A DNA stretch of 64,000 bases from CAIWHR01 sp963816925. GTDB taxonomy: Bacteria; Pseudomonadota; Gammaproteobacteria; Burkholderiales; Casimicrobiaceae. How positions within the stretch are numbered: the stretch's first letter is position 1; each line of letters opens with the position of its first letter. Where the stretch lies: assembly GCA_963816925.1 (NCBI GenBank), contig CAWFMY010000035.1:1-64000 (forward strand). The letters are read 5' to 3'. The notes beneath the pieces were generated by a model, which was not told the DNA's origin, searched no databases, and saw only the letters and a list, made by a program, of their open reading frames with translations. The translations under genes were made by a program, and so were the position numbers. Below, piece after piece: positions 18,667-27,079 of the stretch.

Positions 18667-19335
18667 TCAGCCCACGTGCCGGCGCAGGAACTGCAGCGTG
18701 CGCTCGCGCGCGAGCTTCGCCGCCGCCGCATCGTACGCCGCCCGCTGGTCGCAATTGAACCCGTGGTCGGCGGCGTAGATGAAGATCTCCGCCTGCGGAT
18801 GCTTCGTCATCAGCTCGCGCACGCCGGCGACCGGGATGCCCCCGTCGCGCTCGCCGAAGTGCCCCATCAGCGGACAGCGCGGGACCTCGGCCGCCGCGTC
18901 CAGGATGCCGCCACCGTAGTAGGCAATCGCACAAGCGAATCCCGGCAGCCGCGCGGCCGCCATCCATGCGACGTAGCCGCCCCAGCAGTAGCCGACCACG
19001 GCGACCTTGCCGCTCGCCGCGACGGCGTCACGCGCGGCCGCAACGTCCTGCAATGCGGTGTCGATCCCGGCAAGGGCCTTCAGCGCGCGTCCCTTCGCGA
19101 CGTCCTCCGGTGTATAGCCGATGTCGACGCCCGGCTCGTGCCGGTCGAACAGCGCCGGCGCGATCGCGACATAGCCATCCGCCGCAAAGCCTTCGCAAAC
19201 GCTCCGGATATGGCTGTTGACGCCGAAGATCTCCTGCGCGACGACGATGGCGCCGCGCGGCGTGCCGACAGGATCCGCGCGCCATGCCGACAACCTGAAG
19301 CCGTCGCCGGCGGTGAGTTCGATGAAACGACCCAT
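18667..19335 (-). CDS. Dienelactone hydrolase family protein
   Basis: The 222-residue alpha/beta hydrolase has the DLH signatures: QEIFGVN (E that positions the nucleophile), the cysteine nucleophile in VGYCWGG, the acid in GERDGGIP and the histidine in ADHGFNC. It should act on lactones or esters in the cytosol; the family includes carboxymethylenebutenolidase but many members have other substrates. No aromatic-ring degradation genes are nearby. It follows the transporter gene on the same strand after a 21-nt gap. Confidence 0.88.
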   Translation of the reverse strand: MGRFIELTAGDGFRLSAWRADPVGTPRGAIVVAQEIFGVNSHIRSVCEGFAADGYVAIAPALFDRHEPGVDIGYTPEDVAKGRALKALAGIDTALQDVAAARDAVAASGKVAVVGYCWGGYVAWMAAARLPGFACAIAYYGGGILDAAAEVPRCPLMGHFGERDGGIPVAGVRELMTKHPQAEIFIYAADHGFNCDQRAAYDAAAAKLARERTLQFLRRHVG

Positions 19336-19356
19336 TGACGCCTTCCTTCGCGCCGA

Positions 19357-20700
19357 TCAGAGGAAACGCATGACGATATACACGTGGCAGATCACGATCG
19401 ACATCAGCATCAGCGGAAACGCGACCTTGAGAAATTCGATGAAGCGGAACGTGGTGCCCGCGCGTTCCGCCAGCCCGGCCACGACGAGATTCGCCGAGGC
19501 GCCGATCAGCGTTCCGTTGCCGCCCAGGCAGGCACCGAGCGAAAGCGCCCACCACAGCGGCAGCAGCGCGTTATCGCCGCCGAACGTCGGCGCCATGGCC
19601 TTGATGAGCGGAATCATCGTCGCGACGAACGGGATGTTGTCGATGAAGGCCGACAGCACCGCGGACGACCAGAGGATCGCGATCGCCGTCGTGTTGAAAT
19701 CCGCGTGGGTCGCCTCGATCAGCGCCTTGGCCATGATGTCGATCAGCCCCGCCTTCTGGATGCCGTAGACCAGCACGAACAATCCCAGGAAAAACATGAG
19801 CGTGATCCACTCCGCTTCGGACAGCGCGCCGTGGACGTTCTTCGACTGCTCCTCGCCGGACTTGCCGAAATTGTCGAGCAGCAGCAGGACCGCGGCGCCG
19901 AAGATGGCGATCGTCGCGGGCTCGACCTGGATCTGCCGCTGCAGCATGAAGCCCGCGATGACCAGGGCGATGACGGTGAGCGACTGCTTCAGCAGGCGCG
20001 GATCGGTGATCGTCTCGCGCTCGTTGAAATTCATCACGTGGCGCCGGTTCTCGTCGGTCGCCGCGAGGTGCCGGCCCCAGATGTAATAGAGCGGAATCAT
20101 CGTCGCGACCAGCACCACGATGATCACGGGCGTCAGCGCCAGGCCGAAGTCATTGAACGTGAGCCCGGTCGCCGAGCCGATCATGATGTTGGGCGGGTCG
20201 CCGATCAGGGTCGCCGTGCCGCCGATGTTCGACGCGAAGATCTGCGCGAAGAGGTAGGGATACGGCTTGACCTTGAGCTCGTCGGTGATGAGCAGCGTGA
20301 CGGGCACCGTCAGGAGCACGGTCGTGACGTTGTCGAGGAACGCGGAAAACACCGCCGTGACGATCGACATCATCAGCAGGATGCCCCACGGCCGCGCGTC
20401 GACCTTCTTCGCCGACCAGATCGCGACGTACTGGAACAGCCCCGAGCGGCGCGTGATGTTGACGATCAGCATCATGCCGAGCAGCAGGCCAAGCGTGTTG
20501 AAGTCGACGGCGGCCACCGCCTCCTTCTGCTCGAGCACGCCGGCGAGGATCAGCAGCCCGGCACCGAGCAGCGCGACGATCGCGCGGTTCAGGCGGTCGC
20601 TCATGATGACGAGGTACGTGAGCACGAACAGCCCGGTCGCGAGCCACAGCGGGTCGAGGCCGAAGATCACGCCGGCGGCATGAGCGGCGTCGCCGTGCAT
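19357..20700 (-). CDS. ArsB/NhaD-type ion transporter (IT superfamily)
   Basis: The 447-residue protein has about 11 TM helices. It shows the duplicated family signatures AFLDNVTTVLLTVPV (first half) and AFIDNIPFVATMIPL (second half), plus GGTATLIGDPPNIMIGSA and GGNGTLIGASANLVVAG. These match the ArsB/NhaD/P-protein branch of the ion transporter superfamily. Na+/H+ antiport is as likely as arsenite export, and there is no arsR or arsC nearby. Its ATG touches the CBS gene stop (TGATG), so the pair is coupled. Confidence 0.87.
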   Translation of the reverse strand: MHGDAAHAAGVIFGLDPLWLATGLFVLTYLVIMSDRLNRAIVALLGAGLLILAGVLEQKEAVAAVDFNTLGLLLGMMLIVNITRRSGLFQYVAIWSAKKVDARPWGILLMMSIVTAVFSAFLDNVTTVLLTVPVTLLITDELKVKPYPYLFAQIFASNIGGTATLIGDPPNIMIGSATGLTFNDFGLALTPVIIVVLVATMIPLYYIWGRHLAATDENRRHVMNFNERETITDPRLLKQSLTVIALVIAGFMLQRQIQVEPATIAIFGAAVLLLLDNFGKSGEEQSKNVHGALSEAEWITLMFFLGLFVLVYGIQKAGLIDIMAKALIEATHADFNTTAIAILWSSAVLSAFIDNIPFVATMIPLIKAMAPTFGGDNALLPLWWALSLGACLGGNGTLIGASANLVVAGLAERAGTTFRFIEFLKVAFPLMLMSIVICHVYIVMRFL

Positions 20701-21200
20701 CAGCGCTTCTCCGGCGCGTGCAACGCCGCGAGCACATCCCGCGCCGACACCACGCCAACGAGCCGGCCGCTTTCGCGCTCGACGACCGGGAGGGTGTTCG
20801 CGCCCCGGTAGAGCTGCAGCACCATCTCGAGGGGCGCCGTGTCGGAATGCACGACGCGCTCCGGCGTGACCGCGAAATCGCGCACCGGGCGGGCATCGAG
20901 CGCGCGCATCTTCTCGCGCAGGTCGTCGAGGTCGTCCGACACGAACGTGAGATCCGGCACGCCGTATCCCACGAGCGCCGCGGCGGGCAGCAGCCCCGCG
21001 AGGAGGCGGTCGAGCTTGAACATTCCGACGAACTTGCCTTCGGCATCGATCACCGGCAGGTCGGACACGCGGTGGTCGAGCATCCGCCGGGTCGCCTCGG
21101 CCACCGTGTCGGTGTCCTTCAGCGTGTCGCAGTGCTGGTTGAAGATCACGATGGGACTCATGGCAGGGAGCACTTTCGGCACGAGGAGATGGGTCTGCAT
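20700..21200 (-). CDS. Two-CBS-domain protein, coupled to the transporter
   Basis: The product is a tandem CBS pair: TVAEATRRMLDHRVSDLPVIDAEGKFVGMFKLDRLL and, after a short insert, SDTAPLEMVLQLYRGANTLPVVERESGRLVGVVSARDVLAAL. Such modules bind adenine nucleotides and gate transporters or enzymes. The stop/start fusion (TGATG) with the downstream ion transporter suggests it regulates that protein. I use ATG 21200; ATG 21161 (MSPIVIF) is possible. A TAGAAT box lies 30 nt upstream on this strand. Confidence 0.83.
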   Translation of the reverse strand: MQTHLLVPKVLPAMSPIVIFNQHCDTLKDTDTVAEATRRMLDHRVSDLPVIDAEGKFVGMFKLDRLLAGLLPAAALVGYGVPDLTFVSDDLDDLREKMRALDARPVRDFAVTPERVVHSDTAPLEMVLQLYRGANTLPVVERESGRLVGVVSARDVLAALHAPEKR

Positions 21201-21229
21201 GGTGGCAGGTTCATCGCCGACCGGCAGGG

Positions 21230-21302
21230 ATTCTAGCCGAATAATCCGCATCCCGGCGCGGAGCGGCACGTCAGGCAACCGAGCGCGTCGGCCGCGTAGA
21301 AT
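21230..21302. promoter_or_regulatory. Divergent -10 boxes between CBS and AEC transporter genes
   Basis: TAGAAT is present on the minus strand at 21230-21235 (30 nt before the CBS start) and on the plus strand at 21297-21302, as gTAGAATGCC (67 nt before the AEC transporter start). No convincing -35 hexamers are seen. Confidence 0.35.
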
Positions 21303-21368
21303 GCCGGTGCCGTCGCCGGCCCCCGCGTCGTCGCCCGACCCGGACGACGCGCCGACGCCGTTTCCGCG

Positions 21369-22307
21369 ATGCAAGCATTCCCTCATCTCCTCGCCCTCAC
21401 GGCCCCGCTCTTCCTTCTGGTGCTGGCCGGTTATGCGTTGATGCGCTGGCTGCACTGGCCCGCCGCGGTGTCCGAGGCGCTCACTCGTTTCGTGTTCGCA
21501 GTCGCCGTGCCGGCGCTGCTGTTCCGGATGATGAGCGGATTCTCCCGCCTGCCGGCCGTCGACGCGCGCCTTCTCGTCGCCTACTTCGGCGGATGCGCGA
21601 TCGTGTTCGCGGCCGGCCGCGTCGTCGCGTATTCCCTCTTCCGCATGGACGGCGCCGCACAATCGGTCGTCGCCGTCGGCGGCGTGTTCTCGAACACCGT
21701 GCTGCTCGGCGTGCCGCTCGCGCAGGTGCTGCTGGGCGAGGCCGCCATGCCGACGATATCGCTGGTCGTCGTGTTCAACGCCTTGATCCTGTGGACGCTC
21801 GTGACCGCGTCGGTCGAATGGGCGCGCCAGCGCGAGCTGTCGTGGCCCGCGCTCGCGCGAACCGCCGTCGATGTCGTGACCAATCCGGTCATCGGAAGCA
21901 TCCTCGCCGGCACCGCGTTCGGCTACACCGGGCTTGCGATGCCCGTCGTCATCGACCGGACGCTCGAGCTGATCGCGCTGGCCGCGGCGCCGCTGTCGCT
22001 GATCGTGCTCGGAATGGGGCTTGCGGAATTCCGCGTCCGCGACGGCTGGCGCGCGAGCACGGCGCTTGCGGCGCTGAAGCTCGGCCTGTTTCCCCTTGTC
22101 GTGCTCGCCCTCGCCCGGATGCTGGCGCTGCCGCCGCTCGAAACGCAGGCGATCGTGATGCTCGCATCGCTGCCGATCGGCGCCAACGTCTACCTGATGG
22201 CGCGGCAGTTCGCGACCCAGGAAGGCACCGTCGCGGCCGGGCTCGTCATCTCCACGGCCCTCGGCGCCGTCACGACCCCTTTGCTGATCGCGTTGTCGGC
22301 AGCTTGA
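21369..22307 (+). CDS. AEC (auxin efflux carrier) family transporter
   Basis: The 312-residue protein has about ten hydrophobic helices and AEC-family features: an N-terminal FLLVLAGYALMRW, the central VFSNTVLLGVPLAQVLLGE and a C-terminal LASLPIGANVYLMARQF. Bacterial members export or import small organic acids (for example malate or malonate); the substrate here is undetermined. It diverges from the CBS/transporter operon. Confidence 0.88.
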   Translation: MQAFPHLLALTAPLFLLVLAGYALMRWLHWPAAVSEALTRFVFAVAVPALLFRMMSGFSRLPAVDARLLVAYFGGCAIVFAAGRVVAYSLFRMDGAAQSVVAVGGVFSNTVLLGVPLAQVLLGEAAMPTISLVVVFNALILWTLVTASVEWARQRELSWPALARTAVDVVTNPVIGSILAGTAFGYTGLAMPVVIDRTLELIALAAAPLSLIVLGMGLAEFRVRDGWRASTALAALKLGLFPLVVLALARMLALPPLETQAIVMLASLPIGANVYLMARQFATQEGTVAAGLVISTALGAVTTPLLIALSAA

Positions 22308-22417
22308 GCGGAGCCGTCTACGCGGACGCGTTTTCGCGCATACTTGAGCCCGCCATTTTGCGCGCCGCCACCCGCGGCGGCGCATCCCGATTGCCTGCAC
22401 CCGCCCGGAGAATCGAC

Positions 22418-22990
22418 ATGCAACCCGACGCCAGGAAGATCGAGGCGCTCACCCGCGAGCTGCTGCTTGCGCTGGGCGAAAATCCCGACCGCGAGGGCCT
22501 CAAGGGAACGCCTCGCCGCGTCGCCGACGCGATGGGCTTCCTCACCTCCGGCTACCGGGCAGACCCCGTCAAGCTGATCAACGGGGCCATCTTCACGCAG
22601 GCGACCAACAGCATGGTCATCGTGAAGAACATCGAGCTCTACAGCCTGTGCGAGCACCACATGCTGCCGTTCTTCGGCCGCTGTCACATCGGATACCTGC
22701 CGAATGGCCGCGTGTTCGGGCTGTCGAAGCTCGCGCGGCTGGTCGACATGTATGCGCGAAGGCTGCAGCTGCAGGAACGGCTCACCGAGCAGATTTCGCA
22801 GGCCATCATGGACGCGATCGATGCGACAGGCGTGGGCGTGATGATCGAGGCGCGTCACCTTTGCATGATGATGCGGGGCGTCGAAAAGCAGAACTCGGTG
22901 ATGGTGACCTCGTCCGTCCTCGGCACCTTCCGCGAATCGGCCGCGACCCGCGAGGAGTTCCTCGCGCTGATCGGCAGCCGCGCAACGTAG
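22418..22990 (+). CDS. folE: GTP cyclohydrolase I
   Basis: This 190-residue enzyme converts GTP to 7,8-dihydroneopterin triphosphate, the first step to folate and pterins. Zinc ligands and active site are intact: SLCEHHMLPF (Cys and His), GLSKLARLVDMYARRLQLQERLT, and EARHLCMMMRG (second Cys), ending VTSSVLGTFRES. Length is normal for the bacterial enzyme. ATG 22418 follows a weak GGAG about 10 nt upstream. No other folate genes are adjacent. Confidence 0.96.
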   Translation: MQPDARKIEALTRELLLALGENPDREGLKGTPRRVADAMGFLTSGYRADPVKLINGAIFTQATNSMVIVKNIELYSLCEHHMLPFFGRCHIGYLPNGRVFGLSKLARLVDMYARRLQLQERLTEQISQAIMDAIDATGVGVMIEARHLCMMMRGVEKQNSVMVTSSVLGTFRESAATREEFLALIGSRAT

Positions 22991-23165
22991 GACCGCGCGC
23001 ACCACCTGCGGCGGGCTCTCGACGGTTGACGCCCCGGCCACGGGCGCATAGCCTATGGCACCGGCGCGCCGCCGGCATTGCGCGGTCGACGCGCCCAACC
23101 GACAACCCATAACCACAGCCCCGGAACTCAACCGGTGCCAGGCAGCGAGGAGGAGAGCTGCGACC

Positions 23166-23420
23166 ATGCCGGGCCCCTATCGTGTCTTGCCGATCCTTCT
23201 CAACCTTTGCGCGGCGATCGACGAGCTCTACATCGAGGAAACGGGCCCCTTCGGCGCCATGGTCACCGAGGAGGTGCGCGCGAAATGGATCGCCACCGGC
23301 AACAAGGTGAAGACGACCGACGTCGACCAGTACATCATCCTGCTGGCCGAGCAGCTCGACGAGCCCTGGAAGCGGTCCGAGTTCATCATGCTCGCGCGGC
23401 AGCTGGTGGGCATCCGGTAG
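23166..23420 (+). CDS. Small 84-residue hypothetical protein
   Basis: The product is a compact, probably helical cytosolic protein (LLNLCAAIDELYIEE, VTEEVRAKWIATG, DQYIILLAEQLDEPWKRSEFIMLARQLVGI). It has a strong GAGGAGGAG upstream of ATG 23166. I do not recognise the family. It ends 48 nt before the heme-sensor gene on the same strand and may be cotranscribed with it, which makes a partner role conceivable. Confidence 0.7.
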   Translation: MPGPYRVLPILLNLCAAIDELYIEETGPFGAMVTEEVRAKWIATGNKVKTTDVDQYIILLAEQLDEPWKRSEFIMLARQLVGIR

Positions 23421-23468
23421 GGGACGGCCGCTGCCGCCCGACGCATTGAGGGAAAAGGGAAACCAGCC

Positions 23469-24422
23469 ATGCTGAACAATCGCTCACTCACCGTGCAGTT
23501 CGCATTCGTGTTCCTGCTGGCGCTGGCGCTGGTCGGCGCGGCGTTCTACCTGATCCTCGACCGCATCTACGTGAACCAGCTGAAAAGCCAGGCCGAGACG
23601 GTCGCCGACAACGTCGACGCGTTCGGGTCCTGGGTCGCGCAGTACGGGCGGGTGTGGGTCAAGGGTGACGACAAGAGCTACCTCGGCCATGCGAGCCTGC
23701 TGCAGCCCGAGGAGGGCACGCCGGAGGGCACCATACCTCCGCCCGGGACGAAGCTCACGCCCGTCGATTTCTATTCCAAGAACCCGGCGCTCGCGCAGCG
23801 CGAGTTCTCCGAGGCCGTCGAGCGCTCGCCGTCGCAATCCAAGTTCCGGCTGACGTCGCACAACGTGATGAATCCCGGGAACAAACCGGATGCGTTCGAG
23901 GAAGGCGCGCTGCGCGAGATCCGCACGAACAACCTCAAGGAATTCTACGTTCTCAACGACAACGAATTCCGCTATGCGCGCGCCGTCTACCAGAAGGCAT
24001 CGTGCATCGCCTGCCACGGTGATTCGGCGACCGCGCCGAACGACGTCAAGGTCCGCTACGGGACGACGAACGGCTTCGGCTTCAAGGAAGGCGACGTCGC
24101 CGGCATCATCAGCGTGCGGCTCCCTGCCAAGTCGTTCTGGGACGTTGCGCTCAACGTGGTCGGCGTCTGGGAGCTCCTGATGATCCTCGCCGCCTTCGTC
24201 ATCGCGATGGTGTTCATGTACCGCGCGGTCGTGTCCCCGATCCGCCGGCTCACCGCCGCCACGCAGCAGATTTCGCTTGGCAAGTCCGCGGACCTGGGCC
24301 TCTCCCGGATCAGCCCGAAGAGCGGCAACGAGCTGCACCGCCTGGCGCTCGCCACCGAGCGGTTGCGCGTCTCGATCAACATGGCGATACAACGGCTCTC
24401 CGGAAGGAAGCCGGGCGCATAG
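23469..24422 (+). CDS. DUF3365 c-type-heme sensor with HAMP domain, no output domain
   Basis: The 317-residue protein has an N-terminal TM (FAFVFLLALALVGAAFYLIL) and a periplasmic DUF3365/Tll0287-like domain. That domain has a CxxCH heme site (SCIACHG, about residue 180) and the flanking EFRYARAVYQ motif. A second TM (ELLMILAAFVIAMVFMYRAV) and a HAMP segment follow (VVSPIRRLTAATQQISLGKSA), then about 35 residues. Such proteins are thought to sense redox or gas ligands. Unlike many relatives it ends after HAMP, with no kinase, cyclase or methyl-accepting domain. Confidence 0.85.
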   Translation: MLNNRSLTVQFAFVFLLALALVGAAFYLILDRIYVNQLKSQAETVADNVDAFGSWVAQYGRVWVKGDDKSYLGHASLLQPEEGTPEGTIPPPGTKLTPVDFYSKNPALAQREFSEAVERSPSQSKFRLTSHNVMNPGNKPDAFEEGALREIRTNNLKEFYVLNDNEFRYARAVYQKASCIACHGDSATAPNDVKVRYGTTNGFGFKEGDVAGIISVRLPAKSFWDVALNVVGVWELLMILAAFVIAMVFMYRAVVSPIRRLTAATQQISLGKSADLGLSRISPKSGNELHRLALATERLRVSINMAIQRLSGRKPGA

Positions 24423-24436
24423 TGCGCTCTGTCGTG

Positions 24437-24455
24437 GCCGGGCGCGGCGCCCGGC
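24437..24455 (+). terminator. GC hairpin after the heme-sensor gene
   Basis: GCCGGGCGC-G-GCGCCCGGC is a perfect dyad 15 nt after the stop. There is no T-tract, so termination is uncertain. Confidence 0.4.
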
Positions 24456-24467
24456 TGCGGTATCTGG

Positions 24468-24473
24468 TATACT
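24468..24473 (+). promoter_or_regulatory. -10-like TATACT upstream of rhlE
   Basis: TATACT matches the -10 consensus at five of six positions and stands out in GC-rich sequence. No good -35 is visible. If used, it would give rhlE a 5' leader of about 115 nt; long leaders are common for cold-inducible helicases. Confidence 0.35.
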
Positions 24474-24595
24474 GACGTCACGCGGCACCTCGACCAGTCC
24501 CCCTGCCGCTGTCGGTTCCGACGTTCCACCCCCTTTCGGTTTGCCTGCGACTGGCGCTTTCAACGGCGACGGCACGTCGTTTTTCGAAAGCGTTC

Positions 24596-26035
24596 ATGTC
24601 ATTCTCCAAGCTCGGCTTGTCCGAGGAACTCGTCCGCGCGGTCGCCGAGCACGGCTACACCACGCCTACGCCTATCCAGTTGCAGGCGATCCCCGCGGTG
24701 CTCGCGGGCGGCGACCTGCTCGCCGGCGCGCAGACCGGCACCGGCAAGACCGCCGGTTTCGTGCTGCCCATCCTGCAGCGCCTTTCCACGCATGCCGCGC
24801 CCAAGGTCGTCGGCGGGCGCAAGCCCGTGCGCACGCTCATTCTGACGCCGACCCGCGAACTCGCGATGCAGGTCGAGGAAAGCGTGCGCGTTTACGGCAA
24901 ATATTCGAAGCAGACGTCGACCGTGGTCTACGGCGGCGTCGGCATCAATCCGCAGATCGCGCAACTCCGGCGCGGCGTCGACATCCTGGTGGCCACGCCG
25001 GGCCGGCTGCTCGACCATCACCAGCAGCGGACCGTCGATCTGTCGCACGTCGAGATCCTGGTGCTGGACGAAGCCGACCGCATGCTCGACATGGGCTTCA
25101 TCCGCGACATCAAGCGGATCCTCGCGCAGCTGCCGAAGCGGCGGCAGAACCTGCTCTTCTCGGCGACGTTTTCCGAGGAGATCAAGACGCTCGCCGACAC
25201 GCTGCTGAACGCGCCGGCGATGATCGAGGTCGCACGCCGCAATTCGACCGTCGAGATCATCACCCAGAAGGTCCATCCGGTGGACCGCGACCGCAAGCGC
25301 GAGCTCCTGTCGCACCTCATCAAGTCGCAGAGCTGGTTCCAGGTGCTCGTGTTCACGCGCACCAAGCACGGCGCGAACAAGCTGGCCGAGCAACTCAACC
25401 ACGACGGCATCACCGCGCTCGCGATCCACGGGAACAAGAGCCAGGCCGCGCGCACGCGCGCGCTGGCCGAGTTCAAGGTGGGCCGCCTGCAGGTGCTGTG
25501 CGCGACCGACATCGCCGCGCGCGGCATCGACATCGAGGAATTGCCCCACGTGGTCAACTACGACCTGCCCAATGTCCCCGAGGACTACGTGCACCGGATC
25601 GGGCGCACGGGCCGCGCCGGCGCGACGGGCGAGGCGATTTCGCTCGTCTGCGTCGACGAGCACGCGTTCCTGCGCGACATCGAGCGGCTCATCAAGCGCG
25701 AGATTCCGCAGACTGTCATCGACGGATTCACGCCCGATCCGCGGGCCCGGGCGCAGCCGATCCTGCAGCGTCAGGGACGCGGGCAACCGCCGGGCAACGC
25801 CGGCCGCGCGCATCCGCGCAACCGCGGAGCGCAAGGCCAGCCGCGCGGCGCAAATGGCGGCGGCAAAGGGCGCGGAGCCACGGGTACACCGCATTCGCGG
25901 CCCAAGCAGCCGGCGGGCGGAACGGCCCGCGCCGCGCCGGCAGGCACGCCGGAGGGACGGACGAGCCGCCCGGCGCCGCGCACCAATACCGACAAGCCGC
26001 GCGGCGTGCAGCGCTTCGGCGGCCGCAGCCGCTGA
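24596..26035 (+). CDS. rhlE: DEAD-box ATP-dependent RNA helicase, RhlE type
   Basis: All DEAD-box motifs are present in order: Q motif (TPTPIQLQAIP), I (AQTGTGKT), Ia (PTRELA), TPGR, II (DEAD), III (SAT), DIAARGID and VI (HRIGRTGR). The C-terminal tail of about 110 residues is rich in Gly, Arg, Gln and Pro (GQPRGANGGGKGRGATG), as in RhlE proteins, where it binds RNA. It should unwind RNA duplexes in ribosome assembly and mRNA turnover. A UUCG-capped terminator follows the stop. Confidence 0.94.
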   Translation: MSFSKLGLSEELVRAVAEHGYTTPTPIQLQAIPAVLAGGDLLAGAQTGTGKTAGFVLPILQRLSTHAAPKVVGGRKPVRTLILTPTRELAMQVEESVRVYGKYSKQTSTVVYGGVGINPQIAQLRRGVDILVATPGRLLDHHQQRTVDLSHVEILVLDEADRMLDMGFIRDIKRILAQLPKRRQNLLFSATFSEEIKTLADTLLNAPAMIEVARRNSTVEIITQKVHPVDRDRKRELLSHLIKSQSWFQVLVFTRTKHGANKLAEQLNHDGITALAIHGNKSQAARTRALAEFKVGRLQVLCATDIAARGIDIEELPHVVNYDLPNVPEDYVHRIGRTGRAGATGEAISLVCVDEHAFLRDIERLIKREIPQTVIDGFTPDPRARAQPILQRQGRGQPPGNAGRAHPRNRGAQGQPRGANGGGKGRGATGTPHSRPKQPAGGTARAAPAGTPEGRTSRPAPRTNTDKPRGVQRFGGRSR

Positions 26036-26073
26036 CCGTCACCCGCAACGGCCTTGCGTTCCGGCGAGACCCG

Positions 26074-26106
26074 ACGGGTCGCCGTTCGCGGTGGCCCGTC
26101 TTTCGT
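26074..26106 (+). terminator. Intrinsic terminator of rhlE
   Basis: An 11-bp stem (ACGGGTCGCCG / CGGTGGCCCGT, two G-T pairs in RNA) capped by a TTCG tetraloop is followed by a T-rich CTTTCGTT. It lies 39 nt after the rhlE stop. Confidence 0.7.
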
Positions 26107-26217
26107 TCGCGCGCGACCGCGCGGTAGCATGCGCGTGACGGCGCGACCGGTGGGCGATCTGCGCGCCGGCGACCATGGCTTCACTATTGCGAAGCGATTT
26201 TTGCGAAGGAGTGCGCG

Positions 26218-26370
26218 ATGTCAAAAGGCAAAGGCGGCGGTTTCAAGGGTCACAACGCGAAAACCGGACCGCACCAACCGATTCCCAAGGGGCCGCAAGC
26301 ACGCCGACCGGTCGGGGCGCCCGTGATGCGCATTGCGCCGCGCGGCAAGTCCGGCGCGAAGGGCCGCTGA
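26218..26370 (+). CDS. Small basic 50-residue protein
   Basis: ATG 26218 is preceded by a good AAGGAG (7 nt away) and opens a 51-codon frame to TGA 26370. The protein starts MSKGKGGGFKGHNAKTG and ends APRGKSGAKGR. It is Gly/Lys/Arg/Pro-rich, has no acidic residues that I can see, and is likely disordered, so nucleic-acid or ribosome binding is plausible but unproven. It follows the rhlE terminator and precedes a convergent DUF3617 gene. Confidence 0.55.
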   Translation: MSKGKGGGFKGHNAKTGPHQPIPKGPQARRPVGAPVMRIAPRGKSGAKGR

Positions 26371-26408
26371 TCCCCGTCCGCGATCCCTCCTGTGTCGCGC
26401 GCGCGGGA

Positions 26409-26960
26409 TCAACCCTTGACGGGACTCGGCTGACCGGGCTTCACGTCGCCGCATTCGGCCGCGATCCAGCGGCTGTCCATCTGGACGAATACCTTGCGCT
26501 CGCCGCGCTCGTCTTTCTGCACCGTGGTCACGGTCCCGGTGACCCGGTCCGGGGACACGGCCGAGAATTCGACGGTGCCGGTCTGCTTGCCTCCGGCGCA
26601 CACGATCGACATCTTCACCGCGCGCGACGACTCGTCCAGCACGGTCCGCTGGCAATTGGCATCCTCGCGCCCCTCGCGCGAAAACGTCTCCCAACTCTGC
26701 GCGGTCTCCGGCGTGACGCAGTAGCGCGCCACCGACGTCGACGGCGTCGTCGAGCCGCGCGACGCCATCATCTGCTCGATCCGCGCGCGCTGCTCCGGCG
26801 GCAGCTTCGACAGGTCCGCGACGGGGGAAACGGGCGCGCCGTCCATTTGTCGCGTGACGGTGCGCTCCCACAACCCGGGCTTGACGCCGGGTGCGGCGGA
26901 AAACGCGGCGCCCGCGGCGCTACAGGCGACCACGGCGATCAGCATTCTGGAACAGGACAT
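26409..26960 (-). CDS. Exported DUF3617 protein
   Basis: From ATG 26960 (GAGGA 8 nt upstream) the 183-residue protein has a signal peptide (MSCSRMLIAVVACSAAGAAFSA). It then has the DUF3617 pattern: GLWERTVTRQMDG, YCVTPETA, C-Q-R, MSIVCAGGKQTGTVEFSAVSPDRVTGTVT and a late DSRWIAAECGDVKPG. Four cysteines remain in the mature region. The family is common in proteobacterial periplasm and has no known function. The frame extends upstream to 27047 but that part looks non-coding. Confidence 0.83.
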   Translation of the reverse strand: MSCSRMLIAVVACSAAGAAFSAAPGVKPGLWERTVTRQMDGAPVSPVADLSKLPPEQRARIEQMMASRGSTTPSTSVARYCVTPETAQSWETFSREGREDANCQRTVLDESSRAVKMSIVCAGGKQTGTVEFSAVSPDRVTGTVTTVQKDERGERKVFVQMDSRWIAAECGDVKPGQPSPVKG

Positions 26961-27063
26961 CGGGAATCCTCGCTTCGAACGGCAAGGAAGACAGCGTAAG
27001 GTCCCGGCGCCGCGAGCGCAAGCACCACGCGACCGTTGACGCTGCACCTCGACTGCGATCGGC

Positions 27064-27069
27064 TAGAAT
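27064..27069 (+). promoter_or_regulatory. -10-like box TAGAAT before the GTG start at 27080
   Basis: TAGAAT ends 10 nt before the GTG start, so the predicted transcript would be almost leaderless. A TTGACG lies 22 nt upstream, longer than ideal spacing. Confidence 0.35.
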
Positions 27070-27079
27070 CGATGCCGAC

